Positions 50,634-59,038 of a stretch of DNA of 64,000 nucleotides are shown in pieces. Made by a program: the position numbers and the translations under genes. The notes beneath the pieces are model-generated. The model was not told the origin of the DNA and did no database searches. It worked only from the letters and a program-made list of their open reading frames with translations. The first letter of the stretch is position 1, and every line of letters begins with the position of its first letter. The DNA is taken from the NCBI RefSeq assembly GCF_000092125.1, contig NC_014212.1, forward strand, positions 2,438,001 through 2,502,000, given 5' to 3'. The DNA is from Allomeiothermus silvanus DSM 9946. Its GTDB lineage: Bacteria > Deinococcota > Deinococci > Deinococcales > Thermaceae.

Positions 50634-52472
50634 ATGCAGGAGGTTTTAGCTCCCCTCAAATCCGCGCTCGCCCAGGCCCTACAAAGCCTGGGCGTCAGCG
50701 AGTTGCCCGAGATCGTCCTCCAGGAGACCCCGCCCGGCAAGGGGGGTGACTACGGCTCACCGGTGGCGTTTACGCTGGCTCGCACCTTACGCAAGGCTCC
50801 GCCCCAGATCGCCCTCGAGATCGCCCAGAAGCTCGAGCTTCCTCCCTTCGTGCGCCGGGCCTTTGCGGTAGGGGGATACCTCAACTTCGAGCTGGACCCG
50901 GCCTTTTTGGTCCAGGCAGCGACCCATCCCCCCCGTCCCCTGCCCCCCCAGCCAGGCAAGGTACTCATCGAGCACACCGCCGTCAACCCCAACAAAGAAC
51001 TCCACGTCGGCCACCTGCGGAATGTCTGCTTGGGGGACGCAGTAGCGCGCATCCTGCGCTACGCCGGGCGCCAGGTGGAAGTGCTCAACTACATCGACGA
51101 TACCGGGCGGCAGGCCGCCGACTCGCTCTTCGCCTTGCAGCATTACGGCTTGGTCTACGACGGCTCTAAGAAGTACGACCACTGGGTGGGTGAGGCCTAT
51201 GTGCGGCTCCACCGCGACCTGGAGGACGAGGCCAAGAAAGCCCAGCTCGAGCCCCAGATCGCCCTGGTACTGCACCGGCTCGAGGCCGGGGAACTCCGGG
51301 CTGAGGTAGACAAGATCCTACGGGCTCAGCTCGAGACCATGCTGCGGCTGGGTGCCCGGTACGACCTCTTGGTATGGGAGTCAGACATCGTGCGCGAGGG
51401 GCTGTTGCACAAAGCGCTGGCCATCCTCGAGCGAAGCCCCCACGTGCTACGCCCGAGCGAGGGCAAATACGCCGGGGCCCTGGTCATTGACGCCAGCGCG
51501 ATCATCCCCGGGTTGGAAGACCCCTATTTCGTGCTGGTGCGCTCCAATGGAGCCAGCACCTACTACGCCAAGGACATCGCCTTCCAGATGTGGAAGATGG
51601 GGCTTTTGCAGGGGCTCAAGTTCGACCCCTATCCGGGGGACTACCCGGCTTTCACCCCGGGCCGCCTGATGTACACCAGCACCCCTTCTGGCCATCTCCA
51701 GGAGCACACCGGGGCCAGCGAAACCATCAACGTCATCGATGCCCGGCAATCCCACCCCCAGATGATCGTGCGGGCGGGGCTCGAGGTGGCTGGGCGGCAC
51801 GACCTGGCCGAAGGGGCTTACCACCTGGCGTACGAGACAGTGCTGCTCGAGGGCAAGCAGATGTCCGGGCGCAAGGGCATCACGGTTTCGGTAGACGAAG
51901 TGCTGGACGAAGCGGTACAGCGAGCCCGGGCTATCATCGCGGAGAAGAATCCTTTGCACCCAGACCCCCAGACCGCCGCCGAGCAGATCGGGGTGGGTGC
52001 GGTACGCTTCGCTATGGTCAAAACCGAACCCAAAAAGCAGATCGACTTCCGCTACGACCAAGCCCTCTCCTTCGAGGGCGACACCGGCCCGTACCTGCAG
52101 TATGCCCACGCTCGGGCCGGTTCGATCCTACGCAAGGCCGAGGAACAAGGAGTGCTCGGCGAAGCCCCCGACTACACCCAGGCTACTCCTTACGAAGTTG
52201 GGCTAGCCAAGGCCTTATTGCGCTTTCCCGCCGTGGTGCAAGAAGCCGCTGCTAGCAAGGCCCCTCACGTCCTAGCCCAATACCTGCTCGATCTAGGAGC
52301 GGCCTGGAACGGCTACTACAATGCCAAAACCGCGGAGGGAAAGCCAGCCACAGCGGTGCTCAGCGCCCCGGTGGGCTTGCGCGGGGTACGGCTCGAGTTG
52401 GTCAAGAGCCTTAAGCAAACCCTTAACCAGGGGCTCACCTTGCTAGGTCTTAATGCACCCGAAGTAATGTGA
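50634..52472 (+). CDS. argS: Arginyl-tRNA synthetase
   Basis: Class I aminoacyl-tRNA synthetase of 612 residues that charges tRNA-Arg. The HIGH motif is HVGH (124-127) in NPNKELHVGHLRN, and the second-site segment is GKQMSGRKG (KMSKS-equivalent). The NYIDDTGRQ and HDLAEGAYHLAYE segments are ArgRS hallmarks, as is the DALR-type anticodon helix domain near the C-terminus (QYAHARAGSILRK...NGYYN). ATG 50634 follows TACGAT by 9 nt without Shine-Dalgarno, so a leaderless mRNA is likely. It overlaps the HtrA gene by 4 nt. Confidence 0.96.
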   Translation: MQEVLAPLKSALAQALQSLGVSELPEIVLQETPPGKGGDYGSPVAFTLARTLRKAPPQIALEIAQKLELPPFVRRAFAVGGYLNFELDPAFLVQAATHPPRPLPPQPGKVLIEHTAVNPNKELHVGHLRNVCLGDAVARILRYAGRQVEVLNYIDDTGRQAADSLFALQHYGLVYDGSKKYDHWVGEAYVRLHRDLEDEAKKAQLEPQIALVLHRLEAGELRAEVDKILRAQLETMLRLGARYDLLVWESDIVREGLLHKALAILERSPHVLRPSEGKYAGALVIDASAIIPGLEDPYFVLVRSNGASTYYAKDIAFQMWKMGLLQGLKFDPYPGDYPAFTPGRLMYTSTPSGHLQEHTGASETINVIDARQSHPQMIVRAGLEVAGRHDLAEGAYHLAYETVLLEGKQMSGRKGITVSVDEVLDEAVQRARAIIAEKNPLHPDPQTAAEQIGVGAVRFAMVKTEPKKQIDFRYDQALSFEGDTGPYLQYAHARAGSILRKAEEQGVLGEAPDYTQATPYEVGLAKALLRFPAVVQEAAASKAPHVLAQYLLDLGAAWNGYYNAKTAEGKPATAVLSAPVGLRGVRLELVKSLKQTLNQGLTLLGLNAPEVM

Positions 52473-53554
52473 TCAAGATGCACCGGATTCCCCTGCTCCC
52501 CTTCGCGCTCGCTATTCTGGTAGCCGCGGCGGCTTTGTGGGCCTTAGCCCAGCAAACCCCCCGGCTCACCACCCCGGATGAGATCGCGCGGGTCGAGGTC
52601 TTACGCCGCAGCCTGCCGGGAGTGGTGCTGGTTCAGGGAATTGCCCAAGACCCAACCACCGGCAACGAAGGCCCCATTACGGGTTCCGGCTTCTTTTATA
52701 GCCCCTCCCGGATCGTAACCAACTACCACGTGGTAAGCGGGCTACGCGATTTGCGCGTGACCCTCAACGACGGACGTGAATTCCCCGCCGAGATTGTGGC
52801 CCTCGATCGCGGCATTGACGTTGCTATCCTGGGGGTGCGAGGGGTGGTAGCCCCGACTACTTTGGCGTGGGGAAGCTCGCAAAACCTTCCTCCAGGCATG
52901 AGCATCTTGGTGATCGGCAGTCCCTTCGGCCAGCGCAACCTAGCTTCCACCGGCATGCTGGCAGGAATTGCCCCCCTCTCTGCCGCATCGGACAACCCTG
53001 AGATCGGCCAAGAAATTGGGGATGTGCTGTATATCGACTCCCGTACCGAGCAAGGCAACTCCGGCGGCCCGGTGCTGGACTTGCAGGGCCGGGTGATCGG
53101 CCTGATGGACGCGGTGCTGGCGGGAGCCAGCGGGATCGGTGGCTACGGGGTAGCTATACCCGCAGATCTGGTACGCCAGAGCATTCAAGACCTCGAGCGC
53201 TTCGGGGTGCCCCAGCGCGGCTGGCTAGGGGCTAGTCTGGTAGACCTAGGCGACCTAGACCCCTTGCTACTACGGGGGGTGGGGCTGGTCTCGTCACAAG
53301 GAACGATGATTGACAAGATCGAGCGGGGCAGCCCGGCGGACAACGCGGGCCTGCGGGCCGCGCAGCGCGACGCACGAGGCCGGCTGGTCAACCTCGGCGA
53401 TGTCATCCTGGCGATCAACGGCAAGACCATCAAGAACAAGGCCGAGGTCACCCAGACCATCGCTCGCTTCCGCCCCGGCGACCGGGTAAAACTCATCATC
53501 TGGCGCGAGGGGCGCAAGATCGAAATAACGTTGACCATGATCGCAAGGCGCTAG
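52469..53554 (+). CDS. HtrA/DegP-type serine protease with PDZ domain
   Basis: Exported trypsin-like protease of 361 residues for envelope protein quality control. A signal anchor spans residues 8-28. The catalytic triad is H87 (TNYHVVSG), D117 (GIDVAIL) and S198 (GNSGGPV). The C-terminal PDZ domain (SSQGTMIDKIERGSPADNAGL, DVILAINGKTIKNK) presents substrates. GTG 52469 overlaps the argS stop; an in-frame ATG at 52478 is an alternative. Cotranscribed with argS. Confidence 0.92.
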   Translation: MIKMHRIPLLPFALAILVAAAALWALAQQTPRLTTPDEIARVEVLRRSLPGVVLVQGIAQDPTTGNEGPITGSGFFYSPSRIVTNYHVVSGLRDLRVTLNDGREFPAEIVALDRGIDVAILGVRGVVAPTTLAWGSSQNLPPGMSILVIGSPFGQRNLASTGMLAGIAPLSAASDNPEIGQEIGDVLYIDSRTEQGNSGGPVLDLQGRVIGLMDAVLAGASGIGGYGVAIPADLVRQSIQDLERFGVPQRGWLGASLVDLGDLDPLLLRGVGLVSSQGTMIDKIERGSPADNAGLRAAQRDARGRLVNLGDVILAINGKTIKNKAEVTQTIARFRPGDRVKLIIWREGRKIEITLTMIARR

Positions 53555-53595
53555 TCAGCCCGTACCGACCCTCTGTTGAACCTTCATAGTCTTGA

Positions 53596-53630
53596 GCTTC
53601 CGGCCTCTAGCCGATAGCCTATAGCCGACA
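53596..53630. repeat. Heptad-phased intergenic repeat, locus 9
   Basis: Five units in phase (GCTTCCG, GCCTCTA, GCCGATA, GCCTATA, GCCGACA), the last ending on the A of the kinase start codon. Confidence 0.55.
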
Positions 53631-54247
53631 TGTATATCGCTATCGAAGGTGTGATCGGGGTGGGCAAGACCACCCTCACCCGGCTCTTAGCCGAACGTCT
53701 GGGGGCAGAAAAGCTGCTCGAGGTAGTAGAGGACAACCCCTTTCTCCCGCTTTTCTACCAAGACCCAGCCCGCTACGGGTTCAAGGTGCAGGTCTTCTTT
53801 TTGCTCTCACGCTACAAACAGCTGCTGCCACTGGCCCAGCCAGCGCTTTTTAGCCGGGGGGTGGTGGCGGATTATCTCTTTGATAAAGACGCCATCTTTG
53901 CCTCGCTGAACCTCAGTGGAGCGGAGTGGGACCTCTACGCCGATCTCTACAGCCACCTCTCCCCCCGCATCCCCACCCCCGACCTCACGGTGTACCTACG
54001 GGCACCGCTACCGGTGCTGCTGGAGCGCATCCGCCGCCGGGGCCGCCCTTTTGAGCAGCAGATAGATCCTGGCTACCTCGAACGGCTGGGCGAGTCCTAC
54101 GATCGGCATTTCGCCACCTATCCCCACCCCTTATGGATCGTCGAGGCCGATCAGCTCGATTTCGCCTACGACGAGGCTGACAAGGATTGGATCGTCCGCC
54201 AGGTACAGCAGCGCTTGGGGTTGGTCTCCCAGGGGGGCGGGAACTAA
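53630..54247 (+). CDS. Deoxynucleoside kinase, copy 1
   Basis: Kinase of 205 residues that phosphorylates deoxyribonucleosides (dA/dG/dC type) with NTP. P-loop GVIGVGKTT (7-15), EVVEDNPFLPLFYQDPARYGF (substrate-closing loop) and RRRGRPFEQQIDPGYLERL (LID-type segment) are visible. The usual DRS-type motif is altered here to VADYLFDKD. ATG 53630 comes right after a heptad-repeat tract and has no Shine-Dalgarno. It is followed 36 nt later by a paralogue. Confidence 0.87.
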   Translation: MYIAIEGVIGVGKTTLTRLLAERLGAEKLLEVVEDNPFLPLFYQDPARYGFKVQVFFLLSRYKQLLPLAQPALFSRGVVADYLFDKDAIFASLNLSGAEWDLYADLYSHLSPRIPTPDLTVYLRAPLPVLLERIRRRGRPFEQQIDPGYLERLGESYDRHFATYPHPLWIVEADQLDFAYDEADKDWIVRQVQQRLGLVSQGGGN

Positions 54248-54264
54248 CGCCGGCGTGCTTGGCT

Positions 54265-54280
54265 GCGTTTGGCATTTAGC
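54265..54280. repeat. Heptad-phased intergenic repeat, locus 10
   Basis: GCGTTTG followed by GCATTTA, just before the second kinase start. Confidence 0.55.
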
Positions 54281-54283
54281 CTT

Positions 54284-54928
54284 ATGTATATCGCCATTGC
54301 CGGAAATATCGGCTCGGGCAAATCCAGCCTCACCGCATTGATGGCGGAAGAGTACGGCTTCCGCCCGGTCTATGAAGCCGTGGATGAAAACCCCTATCTG
54401 GCCGACTTTTACGCCGATATGGGACGCTGGGCCTTCCCCTCGCAGGTATTCTTTCTCGCCAAACGGCTCAAGCAGCACCTCGAGGAGGTCAACCGCCATG
54501 TGCGGGTGGTGCAAGACCGCACGGTCTTTGAGGACGCCGCCATCTTTGCCTGCAACCTCTATCGCCAGGGACACCTTTCCGAGCGCGACTGGCAAACCTA
54601 CCAGCAGCTCTATGAGGGGATCGCCCCAGCTTTGCGCAAACCCGACTTGCTCATCTATATCCGAGCCTCCCTCCCTACCCTCAAAAAACGCATCGCCAAG
54701 CGGGGCCGGGAGTATGAGCGCGGCATTCCTGAGGAGTATTTGCGCACGCTGAACGAACTATACGAAAGCTGGGTGCAGGCATATGCGCTATCGCCGAAGC
54801 TGGTACTCGAGGGCGACCGGTTGGACTTCGTGGAAAGCGCTCGGGATCGCCTCAAGCTGATCCGCACCCTGGACAAGCGGGTCAGGAACGTGCGGGTGGT
54901 ACAGGGCAGCCTGTGGTCGGGCGGCTGA
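54284..54928 (+). CDS. Deoxynucleoside kinase, copy 2
   Basis: Kinase of 214 residues, paralogue of the preceding gene. P-loop GNIGSGKSS (7-15), EAVDENPYLADFYADMGRWAF (acceptor loop), VQDRTVFEDAAIFA (DR motif intact), and RGREYERGIPEEYLRTLNELYESW (LID). An earlier in-frame codon at 54269 is not homologous, so ATG 54284 is used. In lactobacilli two such kinases form a dAK/dGK heterodimer; the same may hold here. It ends 36 nt before aguA. Confidence 0.87.
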   Translation: MYIAIAGNIGSGKSSLTALMAEEYGFRPVYEAVDENPYLADFYADMGRWAFPSQVFFLAKRLKQHLEEVNRHVRVVQDRTVFEDAAIFACNLYRQGHLSERDWQTYQQLYEGIAPALRKPDLLIYIRASLPTLKKRIAKRGREYERGIPEEYLRTLNELYESWVQAYALSPKLVLEGDRLDFVESARDRLKLIRTLDKRVRNVRVVQGSLWSGG

Positions 54929-54950
54929 CGCCTGAATCGCCCCGAGATGC

Positions 54951-54964
54951 TAAACTGACGGATT
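54951..54964 (+). promoter_or_regulatory. -10 box TAAACT before aguA
   Basis: TAAACT at 54951-54956 ends 8 nt before GTG 54965, with no ribosome site. It overlaps no coding sequence and would give a leaderless transcript. Confidence 0.5.
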
Positions 54965-56014
54965 GTGCAGCACCTTCGTACCCCTACCCCCCGCGCCCTC
55001 GGCTTCTACATGCCTGCCGAGTGGGAGCCCCACGCCGCGACGTGGACGAGCTGGCCCTTCGACGAAGAGCTTTGGGTGGGCCACCTCGAGCCCGTCCGCC
55101 GGGAGTTCGCCGAGTTGGTACGGACGATCGCCCGCTTCGAACCGGTGCACCTTCTGGTGCGCGACGAAGAGGCCGAGGAAGACGCCCGCAGGCGCATTGG
55201 CACGGACAATCTCACCTACCACCGCCTTCCCCTTGATGACGTGTGGTTGCGCGATAACGGCCCTATCTTTATCCGGCGCGGTCAAGATGTTTCATTGGTG
55301 AACTGGAAGTTCAATGCCTGGGGGAATAAGTACCAATGGCGGTTGGATAACGAGGCCCCCGAGTACGTAGCCCAATACTTGGGCGCCGCCCACTGGGACG
55401 TACCGGTGGTGATGGAAGGGGGAAGCCTCGAGCCCAACGGCCAAGGTGTGGTACTCACCACCCGGCAATGCCTCCTCCACCCCCAGCGCAACCCGGGCCT
55501 AAACGAGCCTCAGATTGAGGGATACCTAGGTGACTACCTGGGCTTCACAAAGGTACTGTGGCTGGAGGCGGGCCTCGAGGGTGACCACACCGATGGGCAC
55601 ATCGACACCATCGCCCGCTTTATAAACCCCAGCACCATCGTCACCTGCGTAGAGCCGGACGCCTCCGATCCCAACCACGCCACCATGCAGGCCAACCTCG
55701 AGCGCCTGCACACCTTCACCGACCTCGAGGGAAAACCCTTCGAGATCGTGGAGTTGCCCTTGCCACAAAACCGGCTCGAGCTACTGGGCAACCGCCTCCC
55801 GCCCACCTACGCCAACTTTTACATCGGCAACGGCTTTGTGGTGGTGCCGCAGTACGGCGATCCCAACGACGCAGTGGCCTTATCCATACTGCGGCCTTTG
55901 TTCCCGGGCCGCGAGGTGATCGGGCTAAAGAGCCGCTCGCTCATCACCGGCGGGGGAAGCTTCCACTGCGTAACCCAGCAGCAGCCGGTGGGCAGGATTT
56001 GGAAAGGGGACTGA
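54965..56014 (+). CDS. aguA: Agmatine deiminase
   Basis: Cytoplasmic enzyme of 349 residues that hydrolyses agmatine to N-carbamoylputrescine and ammonia. Family features: MPAEWEPHAATWTSWPF near the start, DDVWLRDNGPIFI (Asp-Arg-Asn substrate loop), EGDHTDGHID (Asp and His of the active site) and GGGSFHCVTQQQP with the catalytic C335. GTG 54965 is chosen because of the TAAACT box. Next to aguB (10 nt), so the two make putrescine from arginine-derived agmatine. Confidence 0.95.
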   Translation: MQHLRTPTPRALGFYMPAEWEPHAATWTSWPFDEELWVGHLEPVRREFAELVRTIARFEPVHLLVRDEEAEEDARRRIGTDNLTYHRLPLDDVWLRDNGPIFIRRGQDVSLVNWKFNAWGNKYQWRLDNEAPEYVAQYLGAAHWDVPVVMEGGSLEPNGQGVVLTTRQCLLHPQRNPGLNEPQIEGYLGDYLGFTKVLWLEAGLEGDHTDGHIDTIARFINPSTIVTCVEPDASDPNHATMQANLERLHTFTDLEGKPFEIVELPLPQNRLELLGNRLPPTYANFYIGNGFVVVPQYGDPNDAVALSILRPLFPGREVIGLKSRSLITGGGSFHCVTQQQPVGRIWKGD

Positions 56015-56024
56015 GGAGCCACCC

Positions 56025-56900
56025 ATGCCAAAACTCGCGGTTGTCCAAATGCGCATGAGCCAAAAGCTCGAGTCCAACCTCGAGCGAGCGGAGCGCTTCG
56101 TTCGAGCGGCGGCCCAAAGCGGCGCCCACATCGTCTTGTTACCGGAGCTTTTCGCGAGCTTGTATTTCTGCCAGCTCGAGCGAGAGGAGTTCTTTAGCCT
56201 AGCCAGCCCCGTGGAGGGCCATCCGTTCCTGCCCCGCTTCCAAGCGCTCGCCCAGGAGCTGAATATCGTACTACCAATCAGCTTCTTCGAGCGGAGCGGG
56301 CAAGCCTATTACAACAGCCTAGCGATGTTCGACGCGGGCGGCGCGTTCCTCGGCGTCTACCGCAAAAGCCACATCCCCGACGGCCCCGGCTACGAGGAGA
56401 AGTATTACTTCAATCCCGGCGAAACCGGCTTCAAGGTCTGGAATACTCAGTTCGGCACGGTCGGAGTGGGCATCTGCTGGGATCAGTGGTATCCCGAGGC
56501 AGCCCGCATCATGGCCTTGCTGGGCGCGGATCTCCTCCTCTACCCCACCGCCATCGGTTCGGAGCCGGAGGAAGCCGGGGGGATTGACACCCGCGAGATG
56601 TGGCAGCGGGCCATGATCGGCCACGCGGTCTGTAACTCGGTCTACCTGGGGGCCGCTAACCGCATCGGCACCGAAGATATAGAGGGTACCCAGCAGACCT
56701 TTTACGGGCACTCTTTCATCTGCGACTATACCGGCAGTAAGGTCGCCGAGTTCGCTAGCCTCGAGGAGGGTATCCTCTACGCCGAGATGGACTTCGAGAA
56801 AGCCCGGCGTTTTCGCGCAGGCTTTGGCTTCTTCCGCGACCGCCGCCCGGATCTCTACGGCCCGATCCTCACCCTGGACGGGAGGACCCGACGGCCATGA
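56025..56900 (+). CDS. aguB: N-carbamoylputrescine amidase
   Basis: Nitrilase-superfamily amidase of 291 residues. It hydrolyses N-carbamoylputrescine to putrescine, CO2 and ammonia. Catalytic triad residues are visible: E41 (LLPELFA), K114 (YRKSHIPDGPGY) and C151 (GVGICWDQWYPEAAR). The length fits AguB. A GAGGAG site (56011-56017 region) precedes ATG 56025, overlapping the aguA end. Product putrescine connects to the polyamine catabolism genes and to the deoxyhypusine-synthase-like protein. Confidence 0.95.
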   Translation: MPKLAVVQMRMSQKLESNLERAERFVRAAAQSGAHIVLLPELFASLYFCQLEREEFFSLASPVEGHPFLPRFQALAQELNIVLPISFFERSGQAYYNSLAMFDAGGAFLGVYRKSHIPDGPGYEEKYYFNPGETGFKVWNTQFGTVGVGICWDQWYPEAARIMALLGADLLLYPTAIGSEPEEAGGIDTREMWQRAMIGHAVCNSVYLGAANRIGTEDIEGTQQTFYGHSFICDYTGSKVAEFASLEEGILYAEMDFEKARRFRAGFGFFRDRRPDLYGPILTLDGRTRRP

Positions 56901-56931
56901 AACCGCCTAACCCAAGAAAAGCTTAAGCTGG

Positions 56932-56970
56932 CCCTCAGGCCTGACGCAGAAAGGTGGCTTAGCCTGAGGG
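56932..56970. promoter_or_regulatory. Inverted repeat CCCTCAGGC / GCCTGAGGG at the subtilase start
   Basis: A perfect 9-bp inverted repeat (56932-56940 and 56962-56970, 21-nt loop) ends one base before ATG 56972. The right arm contains the only purine-rich GAGGG near the start. The left arm lies inside a further palindrome TCAGGCCTGA. It may be a leader hairpin that hides the start or an operator. Confidence 0.5.
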
Positions 56971-56971
56971 T

Positions 56972-59008
56972 ATGCGCTGGATCATCGCTGTACTGACTTT
57001 ACTGGGCGCGCTTACCTGGGCACAGTCCACGAAGGTGGACGAGAAGCTCAAAAGCCGGCTCAGCCAGGGGGGCACCGTCGAGGTTATCGTGGAGATGGAA
57101 GGCCCAAAGCTGCCACCCGGCCAGGTACGCCAGATCCTCATTCGCAGCCTACGCGAACAGCTCCAGCAGAAAAAAGTCCGGCTCAAGGTCAAACCCATCA
57201 AAGACTTCTGGATCAATCAGGCCTTTTTGGTACGTCTACCCGCCAGCCAGGTGGACGAACTCGCCAACACCCCTGGCGTAGCCCGGGTCTACGAGAACCG
57301 GCGGGTGCAGCTGCCCCGCGTGCAAGTGCAGGGCGCGGCTAGCCCTGGCGGGAGCCAGTGGGCGCTCGAGCGCATCGGCGCTCCCCAGCTCTGGGCGGCG
57401 GGATTCCGCGGTCAGGGGGTGCGGATCGGCCATCTCGACACCGGGGTGGACGCGTCTCACCCGGCCCTCAGCGGGAAGATTGCGGCCTTTGCCACTATAG
57501 ACGCCGACGGCAACGCTACCCCCTCGAGCCCCCGCGATTCCGGCGAGCACGGCACCCACACCGCCGGGCTGTTGGTGGGAAACCAGGTGGGGGTAGCCCC
57601 CGATGCCCGGCTGGTCTCGGCGCTGGTGCTGCCAGAGGGGGGCGGAACCTTGGCCCAGGTGATCGGCGGGATCGAGTGGGTGATCGAGCAAAACGTGCAG
57701 GTGCTCTCGCTGTCGTTGGGCTTACAGGGCACTTGGCCAGAGTTCGCCCGGATCGTCGAGCAGGTCGAGGCCCTGGGGGTGGTGGGGGTCTACGCTATCG
57801 GGAACTTCGGCCCCGGACCCGAGACCACCGGCTCACCCGGCAACCTCCCCGGTGCTTTGGGCATTGGCGCCACCGACCAAAACGACCAAGTAGCCAGCTT
57901 CTCCAGCCGGGGCCCGGTGCGCTGGGGCTACCCCTACAACACCACCCTGACCAAGCCGGACCTGGTGGCACCGGGAGTGGATCTGGTCTCGGCGGCCCCC
58001 GGGGGGGGCTACCAATCCATGAGCGGCACCTCCATGAGCACGCCGCTGGTAGCGGGCGGGGTGGCGCTCTTGCTCTCGGCTAAGCCGGGGACTCCTGCCG
58101 CTACGCTCGAGCAGGCCCTCCTCAATGGGGCCAAACCCCTGGGCGACCCCAACTCGGCGGGCCGGGGGCTGGTAAACCTGCCTAGCGCCTTGGCCCGTCT
58201 CGGCGGTCAGGCGGCCCAGCCCGCCCCGACGCCTCCCCCGGCTCCCGCGCCGCAACCCACCAAGCCGACCAAGGTGCTGCTGGTGGACGACGACGCAGGC
58301 TTTAGCCCGGACACCAGCCCCTACCTCGAGGCTACCCTGAAAGCCCTGGGGGTAGCCTACGACCGGCACGAGGTCGTGCGGCAAGGAATAGTCCCCCTCG
58401 ACAAGCTACGCGGCTACCCATTGGTGCTGTGGGTCTTGGGTGAAGCCTGGTCGGATACCCTCTCCTCCACTGACCAGCAGAACCTGCGGGCCTATCTCCA
58501 GGGGGGCGGTCGGCTCATTGTGAGCGGGCAGGACCTGGGCTACGACATTGGCGATACTCCCTTCTACCGTGAAGTGCTCAAGGCCGAGCTAGTGGCCGAT
58601 GACTCCGGCAGCCGGTCTTTGAGTGGGCTAGGTAGCACCTACACCCTGAACACCGGTGACGGCCTGCCCGAACAGTACTACCCCTCCTCGGTCCAGCCCT
58701 TGAGCGGAGCTGAAGCCCTCCTCGGATGGACTACCGCAGGCGCCGTTAGCGCTCAGAACGTAGTGGATAGCCGCCCGGAGCGGGTGAAGGAGAAGAACCA
58801 GGGCAAGGGCAAAGGAAAATCCAAGGGCAACGACAAAAAGAACAACCAGCCCCAAGTCCAGGCCCAGTCGGTGGCACAGGGAGCCGGGGGCGTTCTGGCC
58901 AGCTTCGGCGCAGGCCGGGTGGCCTACTTGAGCTTCGGCCTCGAGGCTTTGCCCTCAGCAGAGCGGAGCCGTTTGCTGCAAGAACTATTTAACCGTTTGC
59001 TGCGCTAA
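56972..59008 (+). CDS. Secreted subtilisin-like (S8) serine protease with C-terminal flavodoxin-like domain
   Basis: Protein of 678 residues, exported (signal peptide 1-18, LTWAQ). Residues 30-115 are an inhibitor I9-like propeptide. The catalytic S8 domain spans about 128-415: D156 (HLDTGVD), H193 (GEHGTHTAG), N278 (AIGNFG) and S354 (SGTSMSTP). A proline-rich linker leads to residues 435-660, which resemble a GATase1/ThuA-like fold (KVLLVDDDAGF, GYPLVLWVLGEAWSD, GGRLIVSGQDLG, GRVAYLSFGLE). A very Lys/Gly-rich insertion (about 607-626) sits within it. The tail may serve in surface or substrate binding. Confidence 0.9.
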   Translation: MRWIIAVLTLLGALTWAQSTKVDEKLKSRLSQGGTVEVIVEMEGPKLPPGQVRQILIRSLREQLQQKKVRLKVKPIKDFWINQAFLVRLPASQVDELANTPGVARVYENRRVQLPRVQVQGAASPGGSQWALERIGAPQLWAAGFRGQGVRIGHLDTGVDASHPALSGKIAAFATIDADGNATPSSPRDSGEHGTHTAGLLVGNQVGVAPDARLVSALVLPEGGGTLAQVIGGIEWVIEQNVQVLSLSLGLQGTWPEFARIVEQVEALGVVGVYAIGNFGPGPETTGSPGNLPGALGIGATDQNDQVASFSSRGPVRWGYPYNTTLTKPDLVAPGVDLVSAAPGGGYQSMSGTSMSTPLVAGGVALLLSAKPGTPAATLEQALLNGAKPLGDPNSAGRGLVNLPSALARLGGQAAQPAPTPPPAPAPQPTKPTKVLLVDDDAGFSPDTSPYLEATLKALGVAYDRHEVVRQGIVPLDKLRGYPLVLWVLGEAWSDTLSSTDQQNLRAYLQGGGRLIVSGQDLGYDIGDTPFYREVLKAELVADDSGSRSLSGLGSTYTLNTGDGLPEQYYPSSVQPLSGAEALLGWTTAGAVSAQNVVDSRPERVKEKNQGKGKGKSKGNDKKNNQPQVQAQSVAQGAGGVLASFGAGRVAYLSFGLEALPSAERSRLLQELFNRLLR

Positions 59009-59038
59009 TTTAGTCCCAGAAAAGCTGGTCTGGCGCTG

